From Tipula vernalis (Eukaryota; Arthropoda; Insecta; Diptera; Tipulidae), in contig OY282560.1 in assembly GCA_958295665.1 (NCBI GenBank), positions 28,199,992-28,263,991 on the forward strand: a DNA stretch of 64,000 bases. Reading direction: 5' to 3'. Under the pieces are notes generated by a model that was not told the origin of the DNA, did no database searches, and saw only the letters and a program-made list of their open reading frames with translations. Below, one piece after another: positions 43,816 to 55,470 of this stretch. The first letter of the stretch is position 1. Every line of letters starts with the position of its first letter. The position numbers and the translations under genes are program-made.

Positions 43816-45075
43816 CTTTGAGTCAAAATATAGTGATGCGACAGTTTAGTCGGTGGTCTTGGGAATTTGTTTGTTGCACAAAATAGATGAGTGCCCTGCA
43901 TTGTTGCAGGTTAACATTAAGATGGATTTCAGCCGTATGGCAGTACAAGCTGCCAACTGTTTCCTCAAGATATCTAGAGGAGTCAAAAATAGCAGTGTCT
44001 CTAGTGCCTGAGTGAGTGGATGTGCTCCTCAGTGCACCACTGATCCACAGAGAGATTGTTTTTCGAACTTTTGTCAACAGCTTTTGGTTGACAGTTTTTT
44101 CTAGAGCAAGCCACCAGACTATTACCCCATGGCATTTTTGCAAGAGTATATCGCTAACGAAGCTTTCTTGACCATTTCCAGAATATTGGGTTTCCAATAT
44201 AATTTGCTATCCAAAACGAGACCCAGAAACTTCGCTTAAACTGTAAAAGTCAAGCTGAACCCATTTAAAGTGGGAGGATCGATGTGAGGAAGTTTATATT
44301 TCCTAGAGAAGAGAACCAATTCGGTTTTGTGTGGGTTCACATTCAACCCACAGCCATTGGCCCATAATGAAAGAGTGCCCAGGGCATTTTGCCTAAGCTC
44401 ACTAAGAGTGCCGGGATATTTACCATGGACACCAATAGCAACATCATCCGCATAGGCAACGACCTTGAAGCCACCGTCCTCCAGTCTCAGCAACAGGTCA
44501 TTTATGACCAAGTTCCAAAGTAGGGGGGACAGTACGCCACCCTGCGGTGTACCTCTGCTTGCAAATCTTCTGACGGAGGATTCCCCAAAACTGGCATTTA
44601 TGATCCTACCTCTTAGCATCTGATCTATCCAGTCCTTGAGTGATTCATCCACTCCCAGATCTGAAAGTGCCCGAGTTATAGCCCCTGGAAGCACATTGTT
44701 AAAGGCCCCCTCAATATCCAAGAAGGTTACCATTGCGTAGTCTCTATATTCGAAAGATTTTCAATGAAAAGTACAAGAGAATGAAAAGCAGTCTCTACAG
44801 ATCTCCCTTTGCAATAGGCATGTTGAGATTTAAAGCTAATCGGAAGCTAAGAAGACAAGCTAATCGGTCTAAGGTCTTTGGGATTGCAGTCTGAGCGTTT
44901 TCCCGCCTTAGGTATGAAAGCAACCTTCACTTCTGTCCATTTACTAGGAATGTGACATAGTTCTAGGCTGCCTTTGAAAACTACCTCTAACCAGGAAGTT
45001 GTTAGATCCGTAGTTTGTTGAATATCCGCAGGGGTAATACCATCGAGTCCAGGCGACTTATATGGTTTAAAACTG
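43816..45075 (-). pseudogene. LOA-type LINE reverse transcriptase
   Basis: The best part is 44236-44733: FLDIEGAFNNVLPGAI (motif A region), RGTPQGGVLSPLLWNL (motif B) and VAYADDVAIGVHGKYPG (YADD, motif C), then NPHKTELVLFSRK. Upstream pieces at 44750-45070 (FKPYKSPGLDGITPADIQQT-like) are in broken frames. The thumb region at 43823-44197 is readable in two frames only. Catalytic YADD is intact, but stops and frameshifts make the copy dead. Confidence 0.85.
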
Positions 45076-45076
45076 T

Positions 45077-46280
45077 TTAACGCTCACAGGATCTTTTTCT
45101 GCTAATAATTTGGCCTATGAGGCTACTAGCCCTTTTACCTACTGATGTGGTAGGTACGGATTCGGAACAACCAGGAAAATGAGTCTCCATCAGAAGTTCC
45201 AGCGATTCCACACTATTAGTGGTCCATATCCCATCCGGCCGTTGAAGATAACTTGGGATGGAAGGACCAGTTGCTAGTACTTTGCTTAGCCTAGACATCT
45301 CTGAAGACTCCTGAATTTTGCCACAGTATAGTCTCCAAGAGCTGTTCTTGGTACTTCTCAATTGATATTTGTAAATTTTGAGGACTTCCTTATAGGAGTA
45401 CAGCAGATTTTGTTTTCCGTGCTGTTTTGAAGAGTCTTTTGCATTTTCGACGTGTTTGTTGAATCTCCTTGGCCAACCAGGGTGGCCGAGATTAACCCCT
45501 AGGCCTGCTAAGGGGACTAGAGCCCAGTACCGCTTCATTAAAAGCGCTGGACAACTCGTCCACCAAGCCATCGAGCTCTTGCGTAGTTTTTGGAGGTTTT
45601 GGCACCGGAACTGTTAGTGAATTACCCAGAATAGTTCTAAAGGTATCCAAGTTGGTTTTCCTCCTGTTTCTATAGATTTGACTTTTTGGAGAAGTCAAGT
45701 CCATTTCAAATTGAAGATAACAATGATCAGAAAAGGAGTGGTCCTCCGACACTCTCCAGTTTAATAAACTAATCGCCAGAAAGCTTGAGACAAGAGAAAT
45801 ATCCAATACCTCCTGTCTATTAGTAGTTATAAAGGTCGGCTTATTGCCTAAGTTACATACATATATGAAGGTTAGTACTTAAAATGTAATCAAGGAGTAA
45901 CTCACCTCGTTATTTGTGTCCGTACTTCCCCAGATTGTGTGATGAGCATTTGCATCACTCCCAAGGATGGCTCCAACCTTCCGCTTCTGAGCCTCCAAGA
46001 TTAGCTCACCTAGAATGATTGGTTGAGTATCCACTTCATCATAAGCCAGGTAAGCTGATACTAGCCAGAGGTTTCGTTTATCGACCTCAATGCTGACCGC
46101 TGCTACATCTGCGTTACTGAAATTTGATAACAGAAAGCAACTTATGTTATTTTTAATGAGAATGCACGACCGAACCTTACCTTCTTTTTTCGCGTGCATT
46201 AATCTATAATAGGGAGTCTTGAGCCCAAGTACCCGGTCTTCAGTTACCCAAGGTTCCTAGATCAAGATGACATCTGTCGC
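45077..46280 (-). pseudogene. LOA-type LINE endonuclease and linker
   Basis: The apurinic-endonuclease-like domain starts near 46270 (EPWVTEDRVLGLKTPYY) and includes NLWLVSAYLAYDEV and GAILGSDANAHHTIWGS (45930-45965). It ends with VSEDHSFSDHCYLQFEM at about 45745, the SDHxxL-type catalytic end. The linker region follows to 45077 (VLKIYKYQLRSTKNSSWRLY). The 45850 break is a frameshift; the ORF start is lost. Confidence 0.8.
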
Positions 46281-46373
46281 TTCTTTCTTCTAGACCTCTA
46301 GACAAACTACAGAGAGATTTTGCGATGTTAAATGTAAGCCGGTGTAAATCTCTTTGACATGCTTCCAAAGGCG

Positions 46374-46565
46374 GATTTTACGAATACCGCTTTCAATAAT
46401 AACACCCCATCATACATACCATCGTACCATTATACCATAATACGATCCGACTATCATAACACTGTACATATTATGGTGCCATCACATAAACATGCCGTCT
46501 TAGCGTCTTACTATTATACCAGAACGTATCATTACACCACCATACCGTCATACAATAATAACAGA
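46374..46565 (+). repeat. Degenerate ACCATCATACC satellite, left block
   Basis: Irregular 9-13-base units of ACCATYATACCAT type, such as CCATCGTACCATTATACC. The same repeat reappears at 48895-49245 on the other side of the gypsy copy. Confidence 0.7.
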
Positions 46566-46589
46566 TTGAATTACAGTGTCTTTACTGCT

Positions 46590-48624
46590 TAAACAATTCC
46601 CTTCGCTCACAGCAGAGCCAAACTACAATTTGCCAGTTCGATACAACGTGATCCATCACATTGACACAGTAGGTCATCTGCCCGTGTCAAGACCATGCAG
46701 ACTAGATCCACTCCGTCACAAAGCCGCGTTAGCAGAACTCCAGCACATAGTGGAATTAGGGATTTGCAGACCATCTGCATCTCCCGTTTCGTGTCCTCTT
46801 CGTGTGGTGAAAAAGAAAGATCATGATTGGCGACCATGTGGTTAGACACGGTGACAACAACTGATTGCTACCCGATACCCCACATACAAAATTTCTCCAT
46901 GCACTTGCATTGATGCAAAATTTTTACAAAAATCGATCTTATCAGGTCATCATTTGGTCTCTTCGAATTCACCCGAATGCCATTCGATCTACGAAACACC
47001 GCTCAAAGGTTTCAGAGCTTTATGAACGAAGTCGTTCGTGATTTAGACTTCATGTTTGTCTACATCGACGACATTCTTGTAGCCTCGCACTCTGAAGAAC
47101 AGCATAAACTTTATCTGGTTAACTGAGTTTGATGTTCACGTTTCAAGTGTTCAAAATGCGTTTTTGGCATATCCACTCTTGATTTCCTTAGCCGCAAGAT
47201 CACTCCTAATGGTATTCTGCCTTCCGATGAACGAATTAACGCCATTAGGGAATTCCCAGCTCCAACATTAATCAAAAGCATATAGTGATTTGTCGGTATG
47301 GTTAATTACTACCACCGATTTATACCAAAACTCGCACCAACAACCAATTCACGGTCACTTGGCCATTTTACTAAAAAAAACCAAGACCGCCACGAACTTT
47401 TCTTGGACCGACAAATGTCAATAAGTAAACACATCGTTGAAAACTGAATTGGAACAGATAACTCTTCTGCCACATCAACTGTGCGACTCAAAGCTCAGCT
47501 TAACTACTGACGCATGACGTTGGAGCAGTGCTGCAGCAGTATAATACCGAGTGTTGGGAGAAAGAATCTATCGGATGCCGAAAACAAATATTCCGCATTT
47601 GATTGGAAATTACTCAGCAATTTATCTAGCAGTTAAACACTTCAGATCTTTTGTCGAGGGTCGGGACTTCACTATTTACACCGACCATAAGCCTCTAACC
47701 AGAGCAATTCAGATTGTCATGGACAATTTGAAATTCCACCCGGTCGATTTGAACATGTTCATATAGAGAAAGTAGAACCAATTCCTCCATATAAGGGATA
47801 TTCCTATTTGCTAACCTGTGTCGATCGCTTCACCCGTTAGCCCAAAGCTTACTATGCAAGACCAATATGTCAGCTGCCATCATTGCCACAACATTTGTCA
47901 ACAATTACGTATCACGATTCGGCGTGCCCCTTCACATCACAACAGATCAGGGAACTCAATATGAGTCCAAGCTTTTCACAGAATTAACAAAACTCCTTGG
48001 CTCACATCGGATACGTACAACGGCTTACCACCCTCAAGCCAATGCTCCATCGCCAGCTCAAAGCTGCGCTCATTGCGAGAAACAACACGATTCATTTGAG
48101 CTCGGAAATACCAATAATCTTGCTTGGAATCTGGGCAACAGTGAAAAAAGATCTGAAGTGCTCACCAGCGGAACTAGTTTACGGTCAAGCTATCCGGTGA
48201 GTTCTTCGTTCAAAATTCTCTTTCACCACTTCCAACATCCGACACAGTCATCGACCAACTGCGACAAACCATGCAGAACCTTATACCCAAGCCGACTCGT
48301 CAATTCAAACAAGACGGTGTTTTTGTCCCAAAATCACTCGACAACTGTGATTTTGTTTTCATTAGGACAGACAAGGTTCGCACAGGATTATCTCCTCCCT
48401 ATGAAGGTTCATTTAAAGTCATTCGACGCCTTCGAAAACAATTCGTCGTATCGGTTAACGGTAAAAACTATAATGTTTCAATCGATCAACTTAAACCAGC
48501 ATATCGAATCCTCTTTTCAGCCGGTCAAATATCGAGCCCACGAACATACGAAACCGTCCGTATTGTTACTATACATTCAATAATTAATTTGGCAGGGAGA
48601 ATCACTTGCGGTGGAGTCCTGTAG
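46590..48624 (+). pseudogene. Gypsy pol: RT, RNase H, integrase remnant
   Basis: RT start VIHHIDTVGHLPVSRPCRLD and WRPCG (46650-46845). RT core pieces near 47050 (VYIDDILVAS, the catalytic box as YIDD). RNase H pieces at 47560-47760 (SAIYLAVKHFRSFVEGRDF, then YTDHKPLTRAI). Integrase at 47867-48260 (SRFGVPLHITTDQGTQY, catalytic Asp in TTDQG, then RTTAYHPQA). A frameshift near 48045 leads to PAELVYGQAIR. The C-terminal GPY-like end is at 48330-48510 (PPYEGSFKVIRRL). The stop TAG at 48622-48624 is formed by the first bases of the LTR. Frame changes are frequent before 47867. Confidence 0.85.
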
Positions 48625-48880
48625 CGATTCAGTCATTCATTCGCTCAATCATTCGTTTCAACGCTACAATTATTTATTAAAACTTTACAACTAACTTTAA
48701 AACTAAATAAATCTATATCAATCAATTTTTAGGTCATGAAAATAATAAATTACCAGTGGTGCATTATATTTATAAATTCAGTGTAAACCAGTACATTTTT
48801 CTATTTAATATAAGATTATAAATTCAAATTGTAGCGTGGTGTTTTGGTGCTTATAATTACGAAGTTCGCAATTTACAACA
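48620..48880 (+). repeat. 3' LTR of the gypsy copy
   Basis: It starts TGTAGCGATTC right after the purine-rich stretch GCGGTGGAGTCC. The end is placed near the TTACAACA at 48873-48880 but is uncertain because no second LTR is present to compare. Confidence 0.5.
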
Positions 48881-48894
48881 CTACGGAACACTAA

Positions 48895-49245
48895 ACCTTC
48901 ATACCATCATAGTTACAATATAATAAGATCAAATCATCAAAATTATCACATAATCATTCCATCATACCATCCCACCGTTATACGATCATAACATCGTTCC
49001 ATTATACAATCATACCAGCTTACCATCATAACATCGTACCATTATACCGTCATCCCAACATACTAATATTCCATCGTACCACCTTTATACCATCTTACTA
49101 TAATACCACCGTACTATTATATCATCATACCATCATTCCATCATACTATCATACAATCGTAGCATCTTACAATCCTAACATCATTCCATCCAGCATAGTA
49201 TCACACCATTACACCATCTTACCATCATACCACCATACTATCCTA
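48895..49245 (+). repeat. Degenerate ACCATCATACC satellite, right block
   Basis: Irregular repeats of ACCATCATACCATC and CCATTATACCRTCA type, matching the block at 46374-46565. Confidence 0.75.
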
Positions 49246-49774
49246 CATCATCAACATCACAATCACAATCACGATTTGAAGCCAACAGAGGTCACCCCCC
49301 TCCCCCCCCCCTGGAAGTTACCCCAGACTTTTATCCTAGGAAAATTTGAAATTACTTCTGACAACACGAGTGTAAAAAATTCATCCCTGACTTTTTGCCA
49401 AGAATATGGCTAGCCTAAAAATTTTTTAAAACAATATTGTAGAGGGTTCAAATGCTGCCTCTAGACCCATTCTAAACCAGGTTCCTTTGTTTTTTTTTTT
49501 TCTTTATTTTGCCTAAAATTATTTTTTTTTACATTTTTTGTTACTTGACACCTAGTGTTGTATGTAACTTAACATTAACAATAATTCGTTTGGCGTACTG
49601 ATTTTTAAATAAAAATTAATAAAATAAAAATTTATAAATTGTGAATATTAATACATATAAATACAAAATAAAAAGAAATGAATTAAGAAACATTTATACT
49701 AAAAATGAATTTTTTTTTTATTGTTATAAATCAATATAAACACTTAACTAAGTCTTGTATCAGTTTGAACCTTA
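49246..49774. other. AT-rich stretch with T runs, no gene
   Basis: A C run lies at 49292-49311, T runs at 49490-49501 and 49521-49532, and simple AAAAT words at 49600-49690. The left part may include the 3' UTR of the minus-strand LINE that follows. Confidence 0.4.
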
Positions 49775-52533
49775 TTGATTCTTCAGATGAATTTTAACAA
49801 ATTTTTTAAATTGATTACAACTGTCAATCTGTTTAAGACCTATAGGTAATGCGTTGTACGCCTGAAGGCCTTTCTAAATCACATTATTATTTCGTAAATT
49901 AGTATTAAAGAACCCGATTTGGAAATGAGAACAACGTCGTGTTTCATATGAATGCCTTGCAGAGGTTTGTGGGAGGGATCGATTAAACTTTATAAATCCT
50001 TTTAGAATTTTAAAAATCAAACCAGAAGTTCGCACTGTATTATATTAGTTAGTCGTAGTTGAGGAATATCGCAGAACAATTCTAATGTTGGGTAACGTGG
50101 AGGTAGATGGTATATATGGTACGTTTTTGCAGCACTTCTAGTTCTTCCCGTCGAAAACCAGCGTAACCTTCCCAAATTGGGTTGAGATATGTCAAATGTG
50201 TTAAAATGAAAGCATTATAGATAAGTATAAGAGAATTTCGAGGTCAAATTTGTTTCATTCGCCTAATAGAAAAAATATATGGGCGAATTTTCGATTTAAT
50301 GATGTCAATATGAAGGTTCCATTTTAAATTTTTATCTATTATTAATCCAAGATACTTGAATGAGCTAATTCTTTCAACTTCTACTCCACAATAAGTGATG
50401 ACGTGTTCATTAATCACAGTTTCTGGTATCTTTCTATTAGTGAATATCATGAATTTGGTTTTACTGGTGTTTAATTGGAGTCTATTTTTTGTGAGCCATA
50501 GATTCAATAGATTTAAATCGTGTTGCATACAGTCATAAAGGTCTTTTAAGTCTGTGTTGCTGTATTTGATAACTGCATCGTCAGCATATAATTGAATTTT
50601 TCCTTTCAAATCTAAGCCACAAATATCGTTAGTGTAAATATTGAAAAGAACACGGCCAAGTATGGATCCTTGCGGGATTCCCTTTAAAGAGTACAGAAGT
50701 TCACTCTCGGTGTGGTTGAGAGCAACAATTTGAGGACGAGAGTTGAGATATGACTGGAACCACAAAATTTGCATAGGATCAAGCTTCAATCCTTGCTGAA
50801 GTTTGATTAGCAAAACATCGTGGTTTATCGAGTCGAATGCCTTTCTTAGGTCCAGAAAAAGACTAGCAACGATTAATTTTTTGTCAACTTTCTCAGAAAT
50901 GAAGTCTGTTAGCGCAAGGTATGCTGCTTGATTATTTGATGCTTTTGTGAAACTATATTGCTCTGGGGCTATTACATTATTTCTTTCTAAAAAGTCGACC
51001 AGCCGATTATTTATAACCCTTTCGTATACCTTTGAGTTAGGAGATAGTACTGAGATTGGTCTGTAATTCGTCGGCTCAAGAACATCGCCATTCTTGTGTA
51101 CTGGAATAATTCTAGAGGTTTTAGTCTTTCCGGAAATCTTCCTTCCAAGATGGATTTAATAATCAAGCGAGCAAGAGCTCTTTTCAATTTTTCTTCGAAA
51201 AACTGAAGGAACTTACTAGATATCCTGTTTTAAGATTCCGAATACTCTGTAAAATTTCTTCTTCAGTAACATTATTTAGGGTTAGTTAATTATTCACATC
51301 ATATTCAGCAATATCCACATTGATCTCTGGCCAAAGATAATCAAGCATGGACGAAGTACAAATTCAAGCTACAAATTCATCGCATTAGCAACTGCGACAG
51401 GTTCATCAATAATTAAACCATTAATATTAAGCACAATTTCCTGTTTAATGTTGGAAGCTCTCTTATTCGATATTGCCATTTTTACTAAGTTCCAGAACTC
51501 CTTTGGTTTATTAATTGATGCATTTAATTTCATATGGTAAAATTCCCTCTTTGCTTTTCTGATTTTTTATTTTAAATCATCTTTCATGTATCTATATTTT
51601 TTTTCAAATAATCACAATCCGGATATCTTACGATTAATTTAAAATATTTTTCTCTTGTGCCGAGTACAACTCAGTAGTCATCCATGGTTGCTTAAACCCT
51701 GATCGGCTATTTAAAGTTTTTTCTTCGGTGTGAATAATGACCAGCTTTGCAATACCAGCAACGTAATCATCCAAGCTTGTCCAGTTATGTAACTCATTCC
51801 AAAACGGACTTTTTGCAGCCAATTCATAATAAAAAATCCTTATGTTTTGATATTGCGTACTATTCTCCACATGCAGCCCCAGTTTTATTTGAATTCCTCT
51901 GTGGTCCGAAAAAGATACATCTTCCAACATTATCAATAAGAGTTGAAGTAGTTGATGATGGGCGTGCAGCATACTTTAATTCTATTTTGTTAACCACCAT
52001 GAAACCATTTGTTGAAATTAAATCTAAAAATTTACTAACTCTAGCATTATTTAGGTTAAATAAATTAAGATTAAAATCCCCCACCACTATCGCTCTCTTA
52101 TACTGTTCCATAATACCATCAAACACATCAAGAAAACTATCTATGTGCGCGCAAGGACTTTTATATATACATATTAGATTAATATTTTGACGGATAAGTT
52201 TTAAAACTAAATAATTATTTTTGCCTATATCTTTGTCACACATAAGTGTGCATTGTATATTTTGTTTAACTAAAACTGGTTAATTAAACATACCTCATTG
52301 GAGAGCACCCAAGACTCAACCAGTAAAATTATGTTAACTTCATAATCAAATAGGGCAACAAGATCCATCAGCGCGTTTTCTTTCGATTTCAAACCCCTGA
52401 TATTAAAATATAAAATATAGAACTGTTCCGTTTCCAAACGATCATCACGATATTGAAATCCAACCTCGAATTTCACATTATCTATTAATCCTTCTATTTG
52501 TGAGTTATCATTGTGTACGTGATCATCTGTCAT
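49775..52533 (-). pseudogene. CR1-like ORF2: endonuclease and reverse transcriptase
   Basis: The endonuclease begins near 52440 (FYILYFNIRGLKSKENALMD; VESWVLSNEV). Its middle is at 51860-52243 (INLICIYKSP, AIVVGDFNLNL with Asp and Asn). It ends near 51910 (DVSFSDHRGIQIKL, SDH motif). RT includes FLDLRKAFDSINHDVLL (50790-50860), GIPQGSILGRVLFNIYTNDI, and LYADDAVIKYSN (YADD) near 50590, then FKYLGLIIDKNLKWNLHI. The C-terminus continues to about 49775 in shifted frames (KGFIKFNRSLPQTSA). The RT core 50244-50813 is open over 189 codons. Breaks occur near 50240, 51250, 51630 and 52260. Confidence 0.85.
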
Positions 52534-52620
52534 ATGTTCCAGTTATTTTCCTAGTATAATACAAGGAATATTATAATAAATGTTACTTATAAAGAGAAAA
52601 TGCTAAGTGTTATGTACACT

Positions 52621-53745
52621 CCCAATCATATGAATAGGTTCACCGAAATTTTTCAATTTTTTTAAAAACGGCAAAGCTTTTAACGGTTTTTTCAATTGTG
52701 AAATCAAAGTGTGCCATTGTTACGTAGTTTAAGAACAAAATTTCACACAGTTCCTTCCAGACATCCTTTATAGCTGCGATGAGCGAGTCCTGGTCCTCAA
52801 ATTGCCTTCCACCTTCAAAAACCTTTCTTGCCATCCATCCCCACACATTTTCAATAATATTTAAATCAGGTGAATGTGGTGGCCATGTCAAAACTTCGAT
52901 GTGTCCACACGGAACCAAGTTTTAATTATACGAGCCGTATGGACAGGCGCGTTATCTTGTTGAAAAAGCCATTGCATCGGTCCAAAAATGGTATCGATTT
53001 TCGGACGAGCATTTTCCAATATGGTTTTGTATGACTCTGCTTTCATTTTACCTTTTATAAATTGCAATTCGATGGTCCCATAATAACTGATTGCACCCCA
53101 AATCATAACACCCCCGAAGTAATAGTTGAATCCGTCCGGGCCATCAAAATTAAACTTTTTTTCATCAGTAAAAATTACTTTTCGCCACTTTTCAGACCAA
53201 CTCATCACTTCTTTTGCAAAGATCAAACGACGTTCTCGATGCTTTTCATTTAGGAGTGGTTTTTTAATCATTTTTCGCCTTCTTAGGTAAGGGCATTTTT
53301 TGATGACCCTTCGAACCGTCGAAATGCTGGCGGAACAACCTACTCTATTTGCGATTTTCACAGACGAAATAGCGGCATTGGAGGCTTCTTTAATGATCAA
53401 CCGATTTTCCCGTTCCGTTGTTGCTCTAAAAGTTTTCCCTTTCATGCGTCCTTCATAATTTTCTTTATCCTTTAAATACGAATTGACGACGTTGCAACTT
53501 CGACCTATTTTGGTTCCAATATTTCGGCCGGAATATCCTTCTTCTTGTAAAACATCAATTTTTGATTTTTCCGCCACGCTCAAGGCTTTTCCTCTGCCCA
53601 TTTTATTGCTACAATAAATTTTCTGTAATTAATTTGAAATATTTTCATAAATTTTTGAAATATTAGAAAAAGAAAAATGGAAAAATTTTTATGGCTTACC
53701 TCGACTGAAGTCAAAATAAAACTGAACCTATTCTAATGACGCATA
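52621..53745 (-). mobile_element. Tc1/mariner-type DNA transposon
   Basis: Near both ends a GAATAGGTTCA motif occurs in opposite orientation: 52633-52643 on + and 53726-53736 inverted, TGAACCTATTC. Outside each lies a short less-conserved extension. A TA precedes 52619-52620. The transposase runs between them on minus. The element sits between ORF1 and ORF2 of the CR1-like LINE, so it is younger. Exact ends and the TA duplication need comparison with other copies. Confidence 0.75.
52640..53601 (-). pseudogene. Tc1-type DD34E transposase with one frameshift
   Basis: The start is MGRGKALSVAEKSKIDVLQE at 53601. It is followed by helix-turn-helix regions that bind terminal repeats (KIGRSCNVVNSYLKD, then STVRRVIKKCPYL). 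Catalytic residues are Asp in VIFTDEKKFNFDGPDG, Asp in WLFQQDNAPVHTARI and Glu in PDLNIIENVWGWM. The GGVMIWGAIS block is present. The frame shifts near 52915 (ends RVDTSKF; resumes GHIEVLTWPPHSPD), between the second Asp and the Glu; allowing for it the spacing fits DD34E. C-terminal sequence runs to 52640. Apart from that frameshift the gene is nearly complete (about 320 residues), so inactivation is fairly recent. Confidence 0.9.
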
Positions 53746-53779
53746 TTTTATTGATAAATTTATTTTAAATCTAAAACAA

Positions 53780-54510
53780 AAGCTAACGGAGAGATGTAGA
53801 TTTAATGTTTTGTTATTGAGTTCCGGTTGCAGCAAAACTTTCCCAGTATATTGGGCACTGTTAATGTCTTCAGCGCTGACGTTTGATTTTAATACTTTTA
53901 AAACATTTAGTGTGATGGTGGAAGTGGATTCTGTGTTCTATTTGGTATTCCAGAAATGATTAAATTGTTATCATTTTCCTTTTCTTGTAGATATATAACT
54001 TCTTTTTCAAGCCTAGATACACTGTCATGCAGCTTTGCATTAACCTCTTGTATAGATTGCAATTCAAGCTTCAAATTTGCGTTTTCTTCAACCAAGCCCG
54101 TAATTTTATTCTGCAGTTCAGATAGTTGATTGAGAAGGGATGTTTTCATATCAATCATCAGCTCTTCGAGACGTTTAAAACCATCAACTTCGATAATTGG
54201 TTTTGGTGATGAATTCGTTGTTAACGTTGGTTAATTATTTATTGCAGTGGCACTATCAGTAAGTGTGTTTTGTTTCGGAGTTATTCCGGTTGGATTTGAT
54301 GTTAAGTTGTTTTGGCAGCAGAGCCAGGTTGCCGACAGTTTTTGAATATCTTGCCGATCTTTGACCGACACCCCTCTACATCTAGGATGGTAAGTTTTCA
54401 AACACTTTACACGCTTAATGCCTTGGTGTATATCACTAATGTTTCCTTTATAAGGTTTCACATTTCGAACGCAACATCGATGATGGTTCTCACAATTACA
54501 ACAACAAACC
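53780..54510 (-). pseudogene. CR1-like ORF1 with Cys-rich and coiled-coil parts
   Basis: Minus strand from 54510: a Cys/His-rich block (CENHHRCCVR, then RVKCLKTYHPRCRGVSVKDR and ATWLCCQN). This is a PHD-like pattern. A Thr/Ser-rich linker follows, then a coiled coil at 53960-54158 (LQNKITGLVEENANLKLELQ, DSVSRLEKEVIYLQEKE). A C-terminal RNA-binding-like piece occupies 53790-53900 (VLKVLKSNVSAEDINSAQYT). At least one stop and a frameshift lie between 53900 and 54230. Such ORF1 proteins bind LINE RNA. Confidence 0.65.
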
Positions 54511-54834
54511 AGATTCGACTATTTATATGAATATTAACAATTTCCAACAATATATGGTGAGTATTTTTATGTATTTATTATTAATATCGTATTGTAGTGT
54601 TTTTGATGTCACAATTTATTATTAAATATTGAAGGTTTATTTTTAAAAATAATTTTTAATATATTTTCTTTCTTGTAGATTTTTTTCAGTCCGATCACTT
54701 TGACAGCGCGCCAATTAATCAAACTAACCAAAAATAAATAAACATTTGCTTTTGATCTTTATATTTGACATGACAATAAGACATCAGCAACAATATTTCT
54801 ATATGCCTAAAGGTGATTTTTCTATTTCCGATAG
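54511..54834. other. LINE upstream flank, no gene
   Basis: AT-rich sequence that may include the 5' UTR of the minus-strand CR1-like LINE. No motif recognised. Confidence 0.35.
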
Positions 54835-55470
54835 ATAGAATTGTTAGAATTTTTATTACATCAATAAACATATTGCCTTTCTTTTGTAAGAAATGAACAA
54901 AAATAATTCTTCTGCTCTGGTTTATGGTGGCCCTGCAAATTTGTTATGTCCATTTAGTAGAGGGTAATATTGGCTACCTCTTGGGCAATTTTGAACGAGG
55001 CTCGCTTGTTAAAATTTTTGCTACATCAATGAATGTGTTGCCTTCCCTTAATTAAAAATGACTAAAAAATAAAATTCTTCTGCTCAGGATTATGGTGATC
55101 AAATTTCCAGGGACAAATTACTATAGTCACTATAAACCTAATCAGAAGAATTAAAAAATTTTGTTTTTCTATTCATTTTTAATATTGGGAAGGCACCTCA
55201 TTTATTGATGTAGCAAAAATTCTAACAAGCAAATCGCGTTCAAAATTAGCCATGAAGTAGCCAATAGGCCTCTCTACTAAGCCGATATAACAAACTTGAA
55301 GGATCATCGTAATCATTAGCAGAAGATTTTTTAATTTTTTTTATTCATTTTTAACTATGGGAAGATTACACATTCTTGATGTAGCAAAAATTCTAACATG
55401 CAAACCGCGTTCAGAATTGGCCTAGAGGTAGCCAATAGAACCCTCTATTTCAAAGCAAATCAAAAACTCT
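54835..55470. repeat. Head-to-head array of four ~165-bp units (palindromic)
   Basis: Two units on the left read forward: 54835-55000 and 55005-55115. Two on the right are inverted: 55130-55290 and 55300-55465. Each carries a common core. In left orientation this is TTGTTAGAATTTTTGCTACATCAAT and a GGTAGCCAAT/ATTGGCTACC word followed by AGAGGG. The centre of symmetry is near 55120. No ORF. The second unit is shorter because its ATTGGCTACC end is missing. It may be a foldback element or a rearranged satellite. Confidence 0.75.

Larger units (their letters stand above)
42900..46280 (-). mobile_element. LOA/I-group LINE with RNase H, decayed
   Basis: On the minus strand one ORF2 runs as endonuclease, RT, then RNase H. 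This order is typical of LOA- and I-type LINEs. RT blocks such as FLDIEGAFNNVLPGAI and RGTPQGGVLSPLLWNLVIND favour the LOA/Bilbo group. No gag was seen upstream of 46280, where a satellite begins, so the 5' end is truncated. The 3' end lies near 42900-43150. Frameshifts occur near 43790-43830, 44200, 44735, 45075, 45570 and 45850. Confidence 0.8.
46590..48880 (+). mobile_element. Gypsy-type LTR retrotransposon, 5'-truncated
   Basis: The + strand starts in the RT N-terminus and runs through degraded RNase H and integrase to a purine tract and a 3' LTR starting TGTAGCGATTC at 48620. The gag, protease and 5' LTR are missing. Satellite units of one type lie on both sides. It is older than the BEL copy, with many stops in RT and RNase H but a long open integrase end. 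Confidence 0.85.
49775..54510 (-). mobile_element. CR1-like LINE, split by a Tc1-like transposon
   Basis: On the minus strand, ORF1 (53780-54510) encodes Cys-rich and coiled-coil parts. ORF2 (49775-52533) encodes endonuclease and RT. Between them sits the 52621-53745 transposon. ORF1 with a PHD-like Cys/His region followed by a coiled coil is what CR1-like LINEs carry. The copy has several stops and frameshifts. The + strand element at 57761 onward has the same kind of ORF1, but its sequence is too different to be the same family. Confidence 0.75.
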
